Source: JAFGED01 sp964551295
Lineage (GTDB): Bacteria > Chloroflexota > Anaerolineae > B4-G1
NCBI GenBank assembly: GCA_964551295.1
Contig: CAZKDJ010000008.1
Coordinates: forward strand, 1 to 50,886
Direction: 5' to 3'
DNA: 50,886 bases
Each line of letters begins with the position of its first letter. The stretch's first letter is position 1. The notes below the pieces were generated by a model. That model saw only the letters and a program-made list of their open reading frames with translations. It did no database searches and was not told the origin of the DNA. The translations under genes and the position numbers were made by a program. Positions 34,941-44,133 of this stretch are shown piece after piece.

Positions 34941-36617
34941 TCAATCCTCTCCCGACAGATCGTAAACAAAGATCGAATACCCGATCTTGGCCACGGGTGT
35001 TTCGCCAAGCAGCCAACGATACACCAAGGGATCCTGCGTGCACCCGCCCTGCAAACAGGTCGCGCTCACGGCCAGTGTGCCACGGCGCGGAATCGGAGCG
35101 TCCTCGCAAGCCAACAATCCCAGGCTGGGCATGCACGCGTATTCGATGCCATAGTAGTCCGGATCGGCGGTGCCAAAATAGGCCAAGTGCAGCTTGCCAA
35201 CCCCCCGCTCTCTTTGATAGCGCGCCAGGCGCTTGAGGTCCTGCCCCCAGTCGAGGTTGGAATCCACCAGGTACCGATAGCCCTCTTCCGGCCCGCCCAC
35301 CAACTCGTTAAAATAGGTCAGGTGATAGGGAAAGATCATCACCGCAGACAGCGTCAGCCAACCCATCAAAGCCAGAACCACAGCCCGTCTCCACCCCGGC
35401 AGCGGAGCGCCAGCCACCCGTCCTACCATGACAAACAAGAACGGCAAGATGGGCAACACGTAACGATAGCCCAAATTAAGCCTGCTGAACATCGCCAACC
35501 CAAGCCAAGTCCCGGCCGGCAGCGCGAGAAACAGAAAATCATACCAACTACGCGACCAGGTTTTCACCAGCATCGCCACAGCCACGCCAAGCAGGATCTG
35601 CACAGAGAGCGGTGTCTTGATCAGAAACGCAGCGGGAAAATAGTACCACCAGCCTGTTTCAGAACGCTGCCCCCACAAAAATGCCGGACGCCCACCCTCC
35701 TGTACATCCTGGCGCACCAACCACAGCCCATACCAGTAACTGGGGGCTGGGATCGGCACCTGAGTCAATATAAAGTCAACAAAGGGACCAGCATCAGGCG
35801 GCGCGACCTCCACCCGTCCCACAGATTGAAGCCTAACCGCCAATGCCCAGACCGAACAAAATTCGCCGCCGTAATCGACAACCAGCACTACCAGAGCAAT
35901 CACCAGTATAAGAAGCAACCATCCCAACATACGTCGACCGTATTTTTGTGCATCATCCGACATCCGACTGACCAAATAGATGGCCCCTAACCCAAGCAAT
36001 ATCGGCACCAAAACAATCGCCGAGAACTTGGAAGCCAGTGCTAACCCAGTCGCTAGACCAGCTGCAAACAGCCACTCCCTGGCCTGATGCTGAAAAAAAC
36101 GCCAAAGGGCATACACAGCCAAGAAAAAAAAGCACGTCAGCCCAAGGTCATTCGTCGCCAATTGCCCATGTGCAATGATGTTCGGATCGAGCGCAGCAAC
36201 GAATGCAGCCAGCAACCCGGAGCGATGCCCCCAAAGTTTCCGCGCCCAACTATACACACACCAGACCAGCGTCAAGGTTAACCCGATGATGGGTAATCGA
36301 GCTAGGAAGAGCATCATATCGGGATTAACAGTGTTATGAAAAAAGAACCTGTGTGCAAAGTCCCCCTTATTATCCACGTCTTGGGGCATTTGAGGAGATA
36401 GCAGAAGCAGCGGCAACGCCACTAACTGCCGAATCAACGGTGGGTGATCCCAAGTCCAAAGCATCTTTCCAGTTCGCAAGAGAGAATACCCCGTCGAGAC
36501 TTTGTACACCTCGTCGAACGTGGCCGATTGCACCAGGGCGCCGGGCACCTGCTGCACGAGCACCAACCCCAGGATCAACACCAGGGGCGCCGCGCCAAAA
36601 GCACCACGGCGATCCAT
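34941..36617 (-). CDS. GT39-like membrane glycosyltransferase
   Basis: About 558 residues from the ATG at 36617, one base after the upstream stop; the frame is open to 36644, so the exact start is uncertain. It has SATFDEVYKVSTGYSLL with Asp35-Glu36, WTWDHPPLIRQLVALPLL (about 54-71), GQLATNDLGLTCFF, ASKFSAIVLVP and NLGYRYVLPILPFL, all typical of a PMT subgroup. The soluble end has YFNELVGGPEEGYRYLVDSN and LDWGQDLKRLARY, then KIGYSIFVYDLSG. It probably transfers a sugar from polyprenyl phosphate outside the membrane. Confidence 0.82.
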   Translation of the reverse strand: MDRRGAFGAAPLVLILGLVLVQQVPGALVQSATFDEVYKVSTGYSLLRTGKMLWTWDHPPLIRQLVALPLLLLSPQMPQDVDNKGDFAHRFFFHNTVNPDMMLFLARLPIIGLTLTLVWCVYSWARKLWGHRSGLLAAFVAALDPNIIAHGQLATNDLGLTCFFFLAVYALWRFFQHQAREWLFAAGLATGLALASKFSAIVLVPILLGLGAIYLVSRMSDDAQKYGRRMLGWLLLILVIALVVLVVDYGGEFCSVWALAVRLQSVGRVEVAPPDAGPFVDFILTQVPIPAPSYWYGLWLVRQDVQEGGRPAFLWGQRSETGWWYYFPAAFLIKTPLSVQILLGVAVAMLVKTWSRSWYDFLFLALPAGTWLGLAMFSRLNLGYRYVLPILPFLFVMVGRVAGAPLPGWRRAVVLALMGWLTLSAVMIFPYHLTYFNELVGGPEEGYRYLVDSNLDWGQDLKRLARYQRERGVGKLHLAYFGTADPDYYGIEYACMPSLGLLACEDAPIPRRGTLAVSATCLQGGCTQDPLVYRWLLGETPVAKIGYSIFVYDLSGED

Positions 36618-36618
36618 C

Positions 36619-38295
36619 CTACGAAGCCATCGTGTCATAGACAATCAGCAACTCGTCCTCGTAAACGGGAGCGGGAAAATCGGCCAACTGCTCTCGCCAA
36701 TAGATCATCTCGTCGGCAGTGAGTAGATGTTTGTGTACGATTATATACCGAATACCCTGGGCAGCCAAAACGGCGAACTGCCCCTCAATATCCAGACCAG
36801 GGTCGAGCGCTATGTTGGCGCGCAACGGCCCCAGGAGAGGATCAGCGTCCACAAAAGCGTAGACGTCATCAGGGGTGCGCGAAACGTGTCCATCGACGAT
36901 CTTGTGTCCGTGAACCGTCTGCGAGAACATGTAGTACTTGGCCGCCTGGCGCCTCATGGGGAAATCGGCCACGGCAAAATCCCCCTCCTCCTGGGCCACT
37001 TGATACAAAAAGGGAGAATGGGACGGCAAGGTCACGGGAAAGGGAAAAACTAGGTATTCAACGAGAAGGACACCGAATGCCAAGGCGAGAACGCGATGTC
37101 CCCAAGATGGGCTCCTGAGAGCCAGCCTGCTATATAGCCAGCGGCCGCCAAAGCCAACCAAGACGGCCAGCGAGAAAAACACAAAGATGTTCAAACGATA
37201 AGGATGACGTATCACCTTGATTATAGGAATCGCCCAGGGCAAGCCAAAGCCGTGCAACGGTACGCCGCCAACCTCGATGCGCGCCCCCAATGAGAGCAAC
37301 AAAAAGGGCACCCCCGTCAGCAACCAGGGACGGCTCTTGCGCCAGGCCTTGGCCAGTCCAATCGTGGCCAAGCCGAGGGCAGTATATCCAAGATAGGCCG
37401 GTCGCCAGCGCCTGATACTCCCAAGCCGGGCATATATATCCGAAAAGAATCCACCTAACAGCGGATTCCTCTCGTTGGGCACGAAAAAAGACAACACGTC
37501 ATTTCCCAATCCCGTTTCGATGTCCACAGCCATATAGGCTGTGTCGGTAGTCAATTGGGCCCGGAGGATGGGCCAGAAAAAGGGAACTATCGTTAGAGCG
37601 ATGAAAGCGATCAACAAGCCCAACCAACGAATCGATCCCGCCGACCACTCGGCCCGCTCGAAAAACAGGCCATAGAGCAGATACAATCCCGTCCAGGCCG
37701 TGAGCAACGTCATGAGATGCCAACCCGAAAGAGCCGTCAGCAGGAACCACAGAACCGCCAGCAGCACGTGCTTGACGCGGCGACTGCCGGTTTCGTAAAG
37801 CACGCGGCGGAGAGCGAGCACGAACAAGGGAATCCACTGGGTAGTAATCAGGTTGGGATGGCCGCTTTCGAACACGTGATAGGGATGGAAAGCAAACACG
37901 AGCCCCGAAACAAAGGCGGCAGGACGGCACCCCGTGAGATAGCTCGCCAGCAGGTACATGCTAAAGCCGCTCAAAACATAGACCAAGAAAATGGGAATAT
38001 TGTAGGCGACCACAGGCCCCAAGAACGGCTTTAGAATCAGCGAGACGGCGGTGTTGGTGTGACTGAAACTGTGGAACACGAGGCTGGTACCCCGGGGGAA
38101 GAACAGATAATCGGTATGATAAAAGTCCAGACCCTCACTCAAAGCCTTTTTCGTCCACCAGTTGGCCCAGGGGTTGATCAGGACGTCGACATCGTACCCG
38201 ATCAGGACTTTGTCAATCATGTAAGGCAGAGGCAGGGTCAATACAACAGTGAGAAAACCGTAGAAAACCAACACGACAACGTCGTACCGCCTCAT
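36619..38295 (-). CDS. Polytopic membrane protein with C-terminal soluble domain, unassigned
   Basis: Protein of 558 residues. It has about eleven helices, an early loop LINPWANWWTKKALSEGLDF and HTDYLFFPRGTSLVFHSFSH, then LTGCRPAAFVSGLVFAFHPY, HPNLITTQWIPLFVLAL and FGLPWAIPIIKVIRHPYRLN. The extracytoplasmic C-terminal 140 residues contain FAVADFPMRRQAAKYYMF, HGHKIVDGHVSR, then GIRYIIVHKH and a final DELLIVYD. The layout resembles YfhO-type and GT-C proteins, and similar proteins are common in Chloroflexota and cyanobacteria. The reaction is unknown. Its ATG overlaps the YfhO-like gene by four bases. Confidence 0.62.
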   Translation of the reverse strand: MRRYDVVVLVFYGFLTVVLTLPLPYMIDKVLIGYDVDVLINPWANWWTKKALSEGLDFYHTDYLFFPRGTSLVFHSFSHTNTAVSLILKPFLGPVVAYNIPIFLVYVLSGFSMYLLASYLTGCRPAAFVSGLVFAFHPYHVFESGHPNLITTQWIPLFVLALRRVLYETGSRRVKHVLLAVLWFLLTALSGWHLMTLLTAWTGLYLLYGLFFERAEWSAGSIRWLGLLIAFIALTIVPFFWPILRAQLTTDTAYMAVDIETGLGNDVLSFFVPNERNPLLGGFFSDIYARLGSIRRWRPAYLGYTALGLATIGLAKAWRKSRPWLLTGVPFLLLSLGARIEVGGVPLHGFGLPWAIPIIKVIRHPYRLNIFVFFSLAVLVGFGGRWLYSRLALRSPSWGHRVLALAFGVLLVEYLVFPFPVTLPSHSPFLYQVAQEEGDFAVADFPMRRQAAKYYMFSQTVHGHKIVDGHVSRTPDDVYAFVDADPLLGPLRANIALDPGLDIEGQFAVLAAQGIRYIIVHKHLLTADEMIYWREQLADFPAPVYEDELLIVYDTMAS

Positions 38296-40523
38296 CGGTC
38301 AGCCTCCCCGGTTTCCTTCTGGCCGGCAGTGAGGGAATCGTTCCGCGAAAGCAACCACAACACCGCCACGCATACCCATCCCAACGCCGTACTCACCACC
38401 CCGGCCGTCAAACCGGCGGGCCAGTACGCGAACACCACCCGCTGCGGCCCTTCTTCCAAATGGACACCACGCAGAATTCTCTCGACGCGCACCAGTTCCA
38501 CACCCTCACCATTCACCCACACCCGCCAGTCGGGATCGTACACCTCGCTCAACACCAGCAGACCCGGCCCCTGTGCCTCAACTTGAACCCGGTTCGGCGT
38601 CCACCGGACGACGCGCGCCTGCCTCACGCCCTCGGCCGTCCCCACCTCCTCACCCAACACCACAAAAGCCCGCGGGAACGCCCGCTCGTTGCGATAGAGA
38701 TGGACGCCATCGCGCTCTCCCAGCGACGTCAGCCCGTCAGCTCGCATCGGATATGCCGCAGCCAGGTAGCGCACGTTCAGCAGCCCCAACAGCCGCAGGT
38801 CGGGCACCACATCGCGGTGAGCACGCAGCATATCCTCACCCTCTGGCACTTCCGGGAAGGCGGGCACCGTAACGCCGTAGCCCGGCAGATCGACGCCGGT
38901 AGCGGCGCGCATGAAATCGACATAGTCGGCCAATTGAAACGGGTCGACGCCATCCGCCATCTCAAGGCCGTACACTGCGCTGGTGTGCTGCGGGATCGAG
39001 TAGCTGGGCGAGTAGACGCGAAAGTAGCCGGGCTGTTGCGCAAGCCAAGACGCCGCAGCCTCTCCCTCCGCCAGCACCTCGTTCGACGGTCGCACCCGGT
39101 AAAGCGTGGAGCCCACGTAGAACAGATCGGCCAAGGCCAAGATCAGCACCACGAAGCGCGCGTGCCGTAGCCGCCCACTTGCGCGTAGTGCGACCAGCAT
39201 TCCCACCAGCGGCCAAACCACCGCCGCCATCACGACGTTGGCCGGCAGCTGCAACACGACTGCGCCAATCCCTCCCGCCAGAGCCGCACCGGCCAGTCCG
39301 ACCGCTGCGCGACTCGTCCAGCGTCGTCGGGACACCCTTTCCTCAAGCGCAGTCAGCCCCCGCGCGGCCAGCACCGCCGCCGCCAACACGACCAGGAACC
39401 AGGCCCGCGCCGGGCCACGCAGCCACCCCAGCGGCGGCAGCACGCGATAGAGCAGTCCATAAAGGGGCGTGTGGGTGCCCAGCGAATAGACCCCCGCCAG
39501 CAGCGCCAACCCGCCCCACCACCAACGCTCTCGGCCACGCCACCGGACCAGGCCAACCACCGCCAGAAACAACCCCGCAGCTCCCACGTAGGTCATCGTC
39601 TCCTGGAAACCTCCGTGATCGGCCACCAGCAGGCCCACCAGGTAGCTGGGCGGAAGCGAGGCGATACCGCTCTCCTCCAGCGCCAGCCCACCCCGATTGA
39701 GCCGCCCCGCCACCGCCGCCAAAGGCAGCATCTGCACCGCCACCAATGCTCCTGCCAACAAAGCTGTCGCCGCGCCGCGTGACACGTGATACGTGATGCG
39801 TGACAAGTGCTGCGCAATGCGCCGTTCGCCATTCGCCATTCGCCGATTCGCTGATTCGCTGATTCCCGACCGGCAACCTGCCGCGCACAGCCAATATCCT
39901 ACCGCTATCAACCCACCATAAAACCCCAGCCGCACGTCGGCCAGGACCAGCATCGCTGCCGTCACCGCCGCCGTCGCCACGTCCCCTGGATAACCCCGCT
40001 TCGCCAGTCGCCGCACCGCCCACAGCATCCACGGTAGCCACGCCCAGGCAAAGTACAACCCGACGTGCCCCGAGGCCAGGTGAGCCACCGCCTTGGGCGC
40101 GAGCATCACGGTGAGCGCCGCCAGCAGGCCGCCAGCGCGTGAGGCCCCGGTCGACCGCGCCAGCCGATGCGCCCCCCACCCGGCCCAGGCCGTGTGCAGG
40201 ACAAAGAGCAGATTGAAGGCAAAGGACAGCGGGAGAACGAGAAGCAACAAGCTGGGCGGATACCACAATCCGGAAAGGGGATTGGCGGCGAAAGGCTCAC
40301 CGCCCAGAATCAGGTGGCGCCACAGGGGAACCTGCCTCCATGTCGCCAGGGAACGGCGGATGAAGAGGGCGTTGGGCCAGTGGGTGATCGTCAAATCGGA
40401 GTAATCGCTATTGGGACGATAGAGAAAACCGTCCGGCGCGGACCACAGCGGCCCAAAGAAGCCCGCTGCCAAAATCAACAGCAAAAGGGGCGTCCAACGC
40501 GTCAAACCACCTGATCTAGTCAT
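38292..40523 (-). CDS. YfhO-like bacterial membrane protein
   Basis: Protein of 743 residues. The N-terminal loop PNSDYSDLTITHWPNALFI and WRHLILGGEPFAANPLSGLW match YfhO proteins, as does the C-terminal beta-domain: RAFVVLGEEV, ARVVRWTPNRVQVEAQGPG, LLVLSEVYDPDWRVWVNGEG, RGVHLEEGPQRVVFAYWP. YfhO of Gram-positive bacteria is needed to glycosylate lipoteichoic acid, so a GT-C role in surface glycosylation is plausible. Residues 221-249 are coded by word repeats at 39778-39870 and form an extra hydrophilic loop between helices. It starts at an ATG that overlaps the upstream stop by 8 bases. Confidence 0.82.
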   Translation of the reverse strand: MTRSGGLTRWTPLLLLILAAGFFGPLWSAPDGFLYRPNSDYSDLTITHWPNALFIRRSLATWRQVPLWRHLILGGEPFAANPLSGLWYPPSLLLLVLPLSFAFNLLFVLHTAWAGWGAHRLARSTGASRAGGLLAALTVMLAPKAVAHLASGHVGLYFAWAWLPWMLWAVRRLAKRGYPGDVATAAVTAAMLVLADVRLGFYGGLIAVGYWLCAAGCRSGISESANRRMANGERRIAQHLSRITYHVSRGAATALLAGALVAVQMLPLAAVAGRLNRGGLALEESGIASLPPSYLVGLLVADHGGFQETMTYVGAAGLFLAVVGLVRWRGRERWWWGGLALLAGVYSLGTHTPLYGLLYRVLPPLGWLRGPARAWFLVVLAAAVLAARGLTALEERVSRRRWTSRAAVGLAGAALAGGIGAVVLQLPANVVMAAVVWPLVGMLVALRASGRLRHARFVVLILALADLFYVGSTLYRVRPSNEVLAEGEAAASWLAQQPGYFRVYSPSYSIPQHTSAVYGLEMADGVDPFQLADYVDFMRAATGVDLPGYGVTVPAFPEVPEGEDMLRAHRDVVPDLRLLGLLNVRYLAAAYPMRADGLTSLGERDGVHLYRNERAFPRAFVVLGEEVGTAEGVRQARVVRWTPNRVQVEAQGPGLLVLSEVYDPDWRVWVNGEGVELVRVERILRGVHLEEGPQRVVFAYWPAGLTAGVVSTALGWVCVAVLWLLSRNDSLTAGQKETGEADR
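39778..39870. repeat. Cluster of three word-repeat types inside the yfhO-like gene
   Basis: About 90 bases contain CGTGATACGTGATGCGTGAC, then TTCGCCATTCGCCATTCGCC, then GATTCGCTGATTCGCTGATT in succession, each a short tandem of a 7-8 base unit. The block is a multiple-of-three insertion, read on the minus strand as residues 221-249 of the YfhO-like protein (ISESANRRMANGERR and so on), with no effect on the frame. Confidence 0.8.
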
Positions 40524-42042
40524 TCAATGCCCGTCGTAACCGCAGTGCTGCACCCACCGCCATGCCAACCAACACCAACCCAATGCCAAACAACCATACC
40601 GCCGGAACCTGCAGAAACCACAATTGGACGAACCAAAAATTGGGCACGTTGAAGGACAACAATCCCACAGCCTCGCTCTGCCAATCGAATGGAGCCAACT
40701 CGGCGCCAGAATCGATCAATCCTGCCAGTGCCGCGCGCCCCTCGGGCCTGGCCACCAAACTCAGCACCTCTAACAGCGAGCGCACCTGCCCCGGAATCGG
40801 CGAATCGGGCCAATGATAATGCACGCGCTCAAAGTATTCATCCGGCGTCGCCGACGCATCCCACACCCGTTGGAGATGGCGTCCCCAGTCGACAGAAATT
40901 CCCAGCACCTGCAAGAGCAGCGAAACCGTCACCAACGCCAGTAGGGCAACCCGCCCGATCCGTTCAACCTGCCAGCGCCGAATGACACCCCCTGCCGGCA
41001 ACAACAGAAGGGGTACGATGGGCAACAGTAAGCGCGGCCCCCAGCCCCCACCGCCACTCCAGTTTCCATAAAGCGCATGGGGAACCAAGTAGCACAGCAC
41101 GACAATCAAGACAAGCCAGGCCCAATCACGCCGTCTCCGAAAGAGCGCAGGCCATCCGATGACCCCCAGCAAGAGCACGGGCATAAAGACGAACAGCCCT
41201 TTGCCGGGGCTCAGAAGCTGGTTGTAGAGTCCCCGAAGAAGCGGCACGCGCCAGGAAACACGCCCGTAACCGGACACCAGCGCGTCTTCGAAGCGATAGA
41301 TATTGTAGCCCAGCACCGCCAATTGCCCCAAACCCATCGGCAGAAGTAACAGAGCAAATCGTCTGAGCAGAGAGTTCAGCCCTACCTCCCGATCTCGTGT
41401 CAATGCCCACGACGCCACCGGCACCGCCAGCAGCAGAGCCGTCTGCCGGGTAACGATCATGCCCCCCAGCGCAAGCCCGGCGGCCACAAAGCGGCGACGC
41501 TCGACGGCGAGAATCGCCTGCAGCAAAAGCAGCACGACCAACGGCTCGCTGAAGGCACTCTTGGCATGATACCAGGCAATGGTACCCAGGGCATAAAGCA
41601 GAGCCAGAACCACGGCCAGGCGCTGCGCATACAGGCACCTGGCCAGGTGAAACAGCAATACGCCGGCCGCCGCGCTCGCCAGGGGATTGAACAGCATCAC
41701 CGCCGCTCGTGTCGCAAATCCTTTCGTCACCGCCGGCAGCAGCGCCGCCACGCCTCGTCCAAAAAAGCACAGCGGAGCCACTGCCAGCGACCATCCCAGG
41801 CCATACTTGGAATAGTAGCGCCCGTCGCGCCCTACTCTGCCGTAACCCGTACGCCCCTCGACCAGGTTGGCCTCAACCAACGGTACGGCGAGCCCACGAC
41901 CGGTCGCCAAACTATAGGCCACCCGGTACATCGTCTCGCCGTCTCCACTGTCTATGCGCAGTGAGGCAGATAGCAGATACACCGCCAACAACAGGAAGAA
42001 CAGATACCGGCCAACCTTTCGATCATCCACTGTCTCACTCAC
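40516..42042 (-). CDS. GT39-like membrane glycosyltransferase, divergent
   Basis: Protein of 508 residues starting at a GTG that overlaps the upstream stop (GTGA). The first loop has IDSGDGETMYRVAYSLATGR (30-49), with acids at the catalytic place, then DGRYYSKYGLGWSLAVAPL. KSAFSEPLVVLLLL and MIVTRQTALLLAVPV follow the PMT helix pattern, and GNWSGGGGWGPRLLLPIVPL is a typical late loop. The C-terminus carries one more helix instead of a soluble tail. Classification as a phospholipid-carrier-dependent glycosyltransferase rests on layout and motifs; donor unknown. Confidence 0.75.
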   Translation of the reverse strand: MSETVDDRKVGRYLFFLLLAVYLLSASLRIDSGDGETMYRVAYSLATGRGLAVPLVEANLVEGRTGYGRVGRDGRYYSKYGLGWSLAVAPLCFFGRGVAALLPAVTKGFATRAAVMLFNPLASAAAGVLLFHLARCLYAQRLAVVLALLYALGTIAWYHAKSAFSEPLVVLLLLQAILAVERRRFVAAGLALGGMIVTRQTALLLAVPVASWALTRDREVGLNSLLRRFALLLLPMGLGQLAVLGYNIYRFEDALVSGYGRVSWRVPLLRGLYNQLLSPGKGLFVFMPVLLLGVIGWPALFRRRRDWAWLVLIVVLCYLVPHALYGNWSGGGGWGPRLLLPIVPLLLLPAGGVIRRWQVERIGRVALLALVTVSLLLQVLGISVDWGRHLQRVWDASATPDEYFERVHYHWPDSPIPGQVRSLLEVLSLVARPEGRAALAGLIDSGAELAPFDWQSEAVGLLSFNVPNFWFVQLWFLQVPAVWLFGIGLVLVGMAVGAALRLRRALND

Positions 42043-44090
42043 CTCGCTGCTTCCCCCAACTCACGTGCGTTCAGCAGAAGCACGCGAGCCCCATGATCCA
42101 CCCGAGCGATACCGGCGCCGCGTTCGACCACAACGGGAAAGCGTTCGGCAACTGCATCCACGGCCTCCGACGTGCCAACCATCAAACCCAGGCTATACGC
42201 GTCTGGATCAGATGGAAAAAACACAAACACCTCGTCGTGAATCGTCCTGCCGGATGCCCACAACCTATCGGAGCCCAAGGCCGAGACCACCAACTCTTGT
42301 TCAGCGACTACCTGACCGGGCTCAACCAAGCGATCGACCAAAACGAGATAGACGCGCGGGCGATCTCCATCCATCCAAGCGCCCTGCCAGTAGGTGTGCA
42401 GGTAATAAGCCGCTCCGGGTCCGGGTTCGAGCTCGAGGCCCACCAACCAAACGCTATCCCCAAAAACCACCCGGGCAGGCGTGGACGGTTCCCCGGCATC
42501 GCCTGCGAACGCCGAATCAAAGGCCTCCGGCACTTGGGAATGAGGAGCCCCCCGCTCGAACACCAGGAATCCATCCCGTCCCTCCACGACACCCCATGCC
42601 GGATCATCCAACAATCCCCGCACCAGACGCAGGTATTCGTCCTGAGGCAGAGCCGGATTGTAGTATCGGGGAGGAGCCTCTTCGCCGGCGACGGGCGGAT
42701 AGAGAGAAAACTCGTTGTCCCGGTCGGTGAGCACGTCGACCGCCACGTACTCTGCCTGCTCGAATTGGGGAAATACAAAAACTCGAGGGCGTTGAGAGAG
42801 GTGCGGGTTTATGGACATCTGGGCAGAAACCGCCGCAGTGGGCGGAATCGTTTTTATCACCTCACGGCCAATTCGATGGTGTTCCGTGACCTGAGGCCAC
42901 TGAAACGCCCCCCCAAAAGGCGTATATCCAAACACCCCGTGATAGAACAGGGAGACGAACAGCGCATATCCCCCCACTGTCAGCAACAGGAACCCTCGCT
43001 TGACGTTGCGCAACAGCCGCTGCGCGAGGGTCAACAGCCTTTCGGCACCATACACGGCTGCCACGACGACGAAGGGAACCACCGGCACCGAATAGTGAAC
43101 GAAATCCAAAACGTGCATCAGGCCGAACATGCTAAAGACGTTGATGGCCATCGTGGGCCACGCCAGCAGCATGACCTCGGGTGCCAGCAGCGCGAGATAG
43201 CCGACCGGAAACGGGATGCGCCACAGATACGCCAGCCGAGAGGGCTCGCTGAGCGTATCCCACAGGAGACCCGGATGCAGGATGACGTTCATCGCTATCT
43301 CCGGCAAGCCATCGCCAAGATACCCATACCGCCCGATGTGAGCGCTTTCGCCCCCCAAGTTAAAGTACGGCAGAATGACCTGCACGCACAGAAGAAACCA
43401 TGCCACCGAAAGCAGCACCGCCACAGCCCCCATCGCGTAGCGCCGGTGTCTGAGCGCAAAGTACACGCCAAGCATGGCCACCAATAGAGACATCTCCTCC
43501 TTGCACGCAGCAGCTAACACGCTCCACAGCACGAAAGCACGCCATCGCTCCATCTCAACGGCGTAAAGCGCCATGGCCAAAAACGCCGACGACAGTGTGA
43601 CCGCGTGGAACTCGAAAACCGGGCCGGCCTCCAGGGCAGGATACAAAAGATAGACCACGGCAAAGAGCGGCCCCGCCCAAGGACTCGCCAACCGGCGGCG
43701 GGCGATTTGCGCCACCGGCCAAGCTCCCAGCCCAACCACCACCGCCTGCAACACCAACAGCGTCTCCGGCCCGTCGTGGAGCAGATACAGCGGCGCGATC
43801 AGGAGCAAAATGGGCTCGACGTGATAGGCCAGTCGGCTCTCGCCAAACGGCGGCCAGTTGGTGCAGACCAGCAAACGCCCGTGAATCGTGTTCCACACCG
43901 TCTGGTCATAGTTGCCCAGGTCAAATCCGTGCGTCTGAAACGCAAAGTGTTTGGTCAGTGCCAACGCGGAGAAAAACACGGCAAACGCCCCGATCAGCAA
44001 CCACACAAAAGCGCTGGCGATCTTCCGCGAGAGAGCCTGCCTCCTGCTTGATGCAGCCTCACTAAACCAACGGGCAAGCCATTTGGTCAT
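42039..44090 (-). CDS. DUF2079 membrane protein with large C-terminal beta-rich domain
   Basis: Protein of 683 residues from the ATG at 44090 (GAGGG before it); the frame runs on to 44147 across the promoter region. DUF2079 marks are clear: FQTHGFDLGNYDQTVWNTIH (51-70), SRLAYHVEPILLLIAPLYLL (about 85-104), PALEAGPVFEFHAVTLSSAF and LAAACKEEMSLLVAM. About ten helices end near residue 390. The remaining 290 residues are outside the membrane and look beta-rich, with a catalytic role or glycan binding possible. DUF2079 proteins are distant GT-C relatives of unknown reaction. This is the first gene of the leftward array and is divergent from 44134-45708. Confidence 0.82.
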   Translation of the reverse strand: MTKWLARWFSEAASSRRQALSRKIASAFVWLLIGAFAVFFSALALTKHFAFQTHGFDLGNYDQTVWNTIHGRLLVCTNWPPFGESRLAYHVEPILLLIAPLYLLHDGPETLLVLQAVVVGLGAWPVAQIARRRLASPWAGPLFAVVYLLYPALEAGPVFEFHAVTLSSAFLAMALYAVEMERWRAFVLWSVLAAACKEEMSLLVAMLGVYFALRHRRYAMGAVAVLLSVAWFLLCVQVILPYFNLGGESAHIGRYGYLGDGLPEIAMNVILHPGLLWDTLSEPSRLAYLWRIPFPVGYLALLAPEVMLLAWPTMAINVFSMFGLMHVLDFVHYSVPVVPFVVVAAVYGAERLLTLAQRLLRNVKRGFLLLTVGGYALFVSLFYHGVFGYTPFGGAFQWPQVTEHHRIGREVIKTIPPTAAVSAQMSINPHLSQRPRVFVFPQFEQAEYVAVDVLTDRDNEFSLYPPVAGEEAPPRYYNPALPQDEYLRLVRGLLDDPAWGVVEGRDGFLVFERGAPHSQVPEAFDSAFAGDAGEPSTPARVVFGDSVWLVGLELEPGPGAAYYLHTYWQGAWMDGDRPRVYLVLVDRLVEPGQVVAEQELVVSALGSDRLWASGRTIHDEVFVFFPSDPDAYSLGLMVGTSEAVDAVAERFPVVVERGAGIARVDHGARVLLLNARELGEAAR

Positions 44091-44133
44091 CGGACCCTCA
44101 ACGTGTATAATTCTGTGTGGAGCGATATACCCA
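44091..44133. promoter_or_regulatory. Divergent intergenic region with a consensus -10 box
   Basis: Only 43 bases separate two divergent start codons. The plus strand has a perfect TATAAT at 44106-44111, with TTGGTC at 44084-44089 as a weak -35, 16 bases away, for the gene at 44134. On the minus strand the same bases read ATTATA/TATACA and might serve the leftward array, but no good -35 is seen. GAGGG (minus) and GGAGCG (plus) are the ribosome sites. Confidence 0.5.

Noticed and set aside
41709..43487. A 592-codon open frame on the plus strand
   Set aside because: It lies opposite the DUF2079 and GT39-like genes, has a composition dominated by R, H, Q and P, shows no domain, and follows from high GC in third positions of the real genes.
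43951..44133. N-terminal extension of the plus-strand gene
   Set aside because: It runs through the divergent DUF2079 gene and the promoter region; the ATG at 44134 begins the first natural charged-hydrophobic segment.
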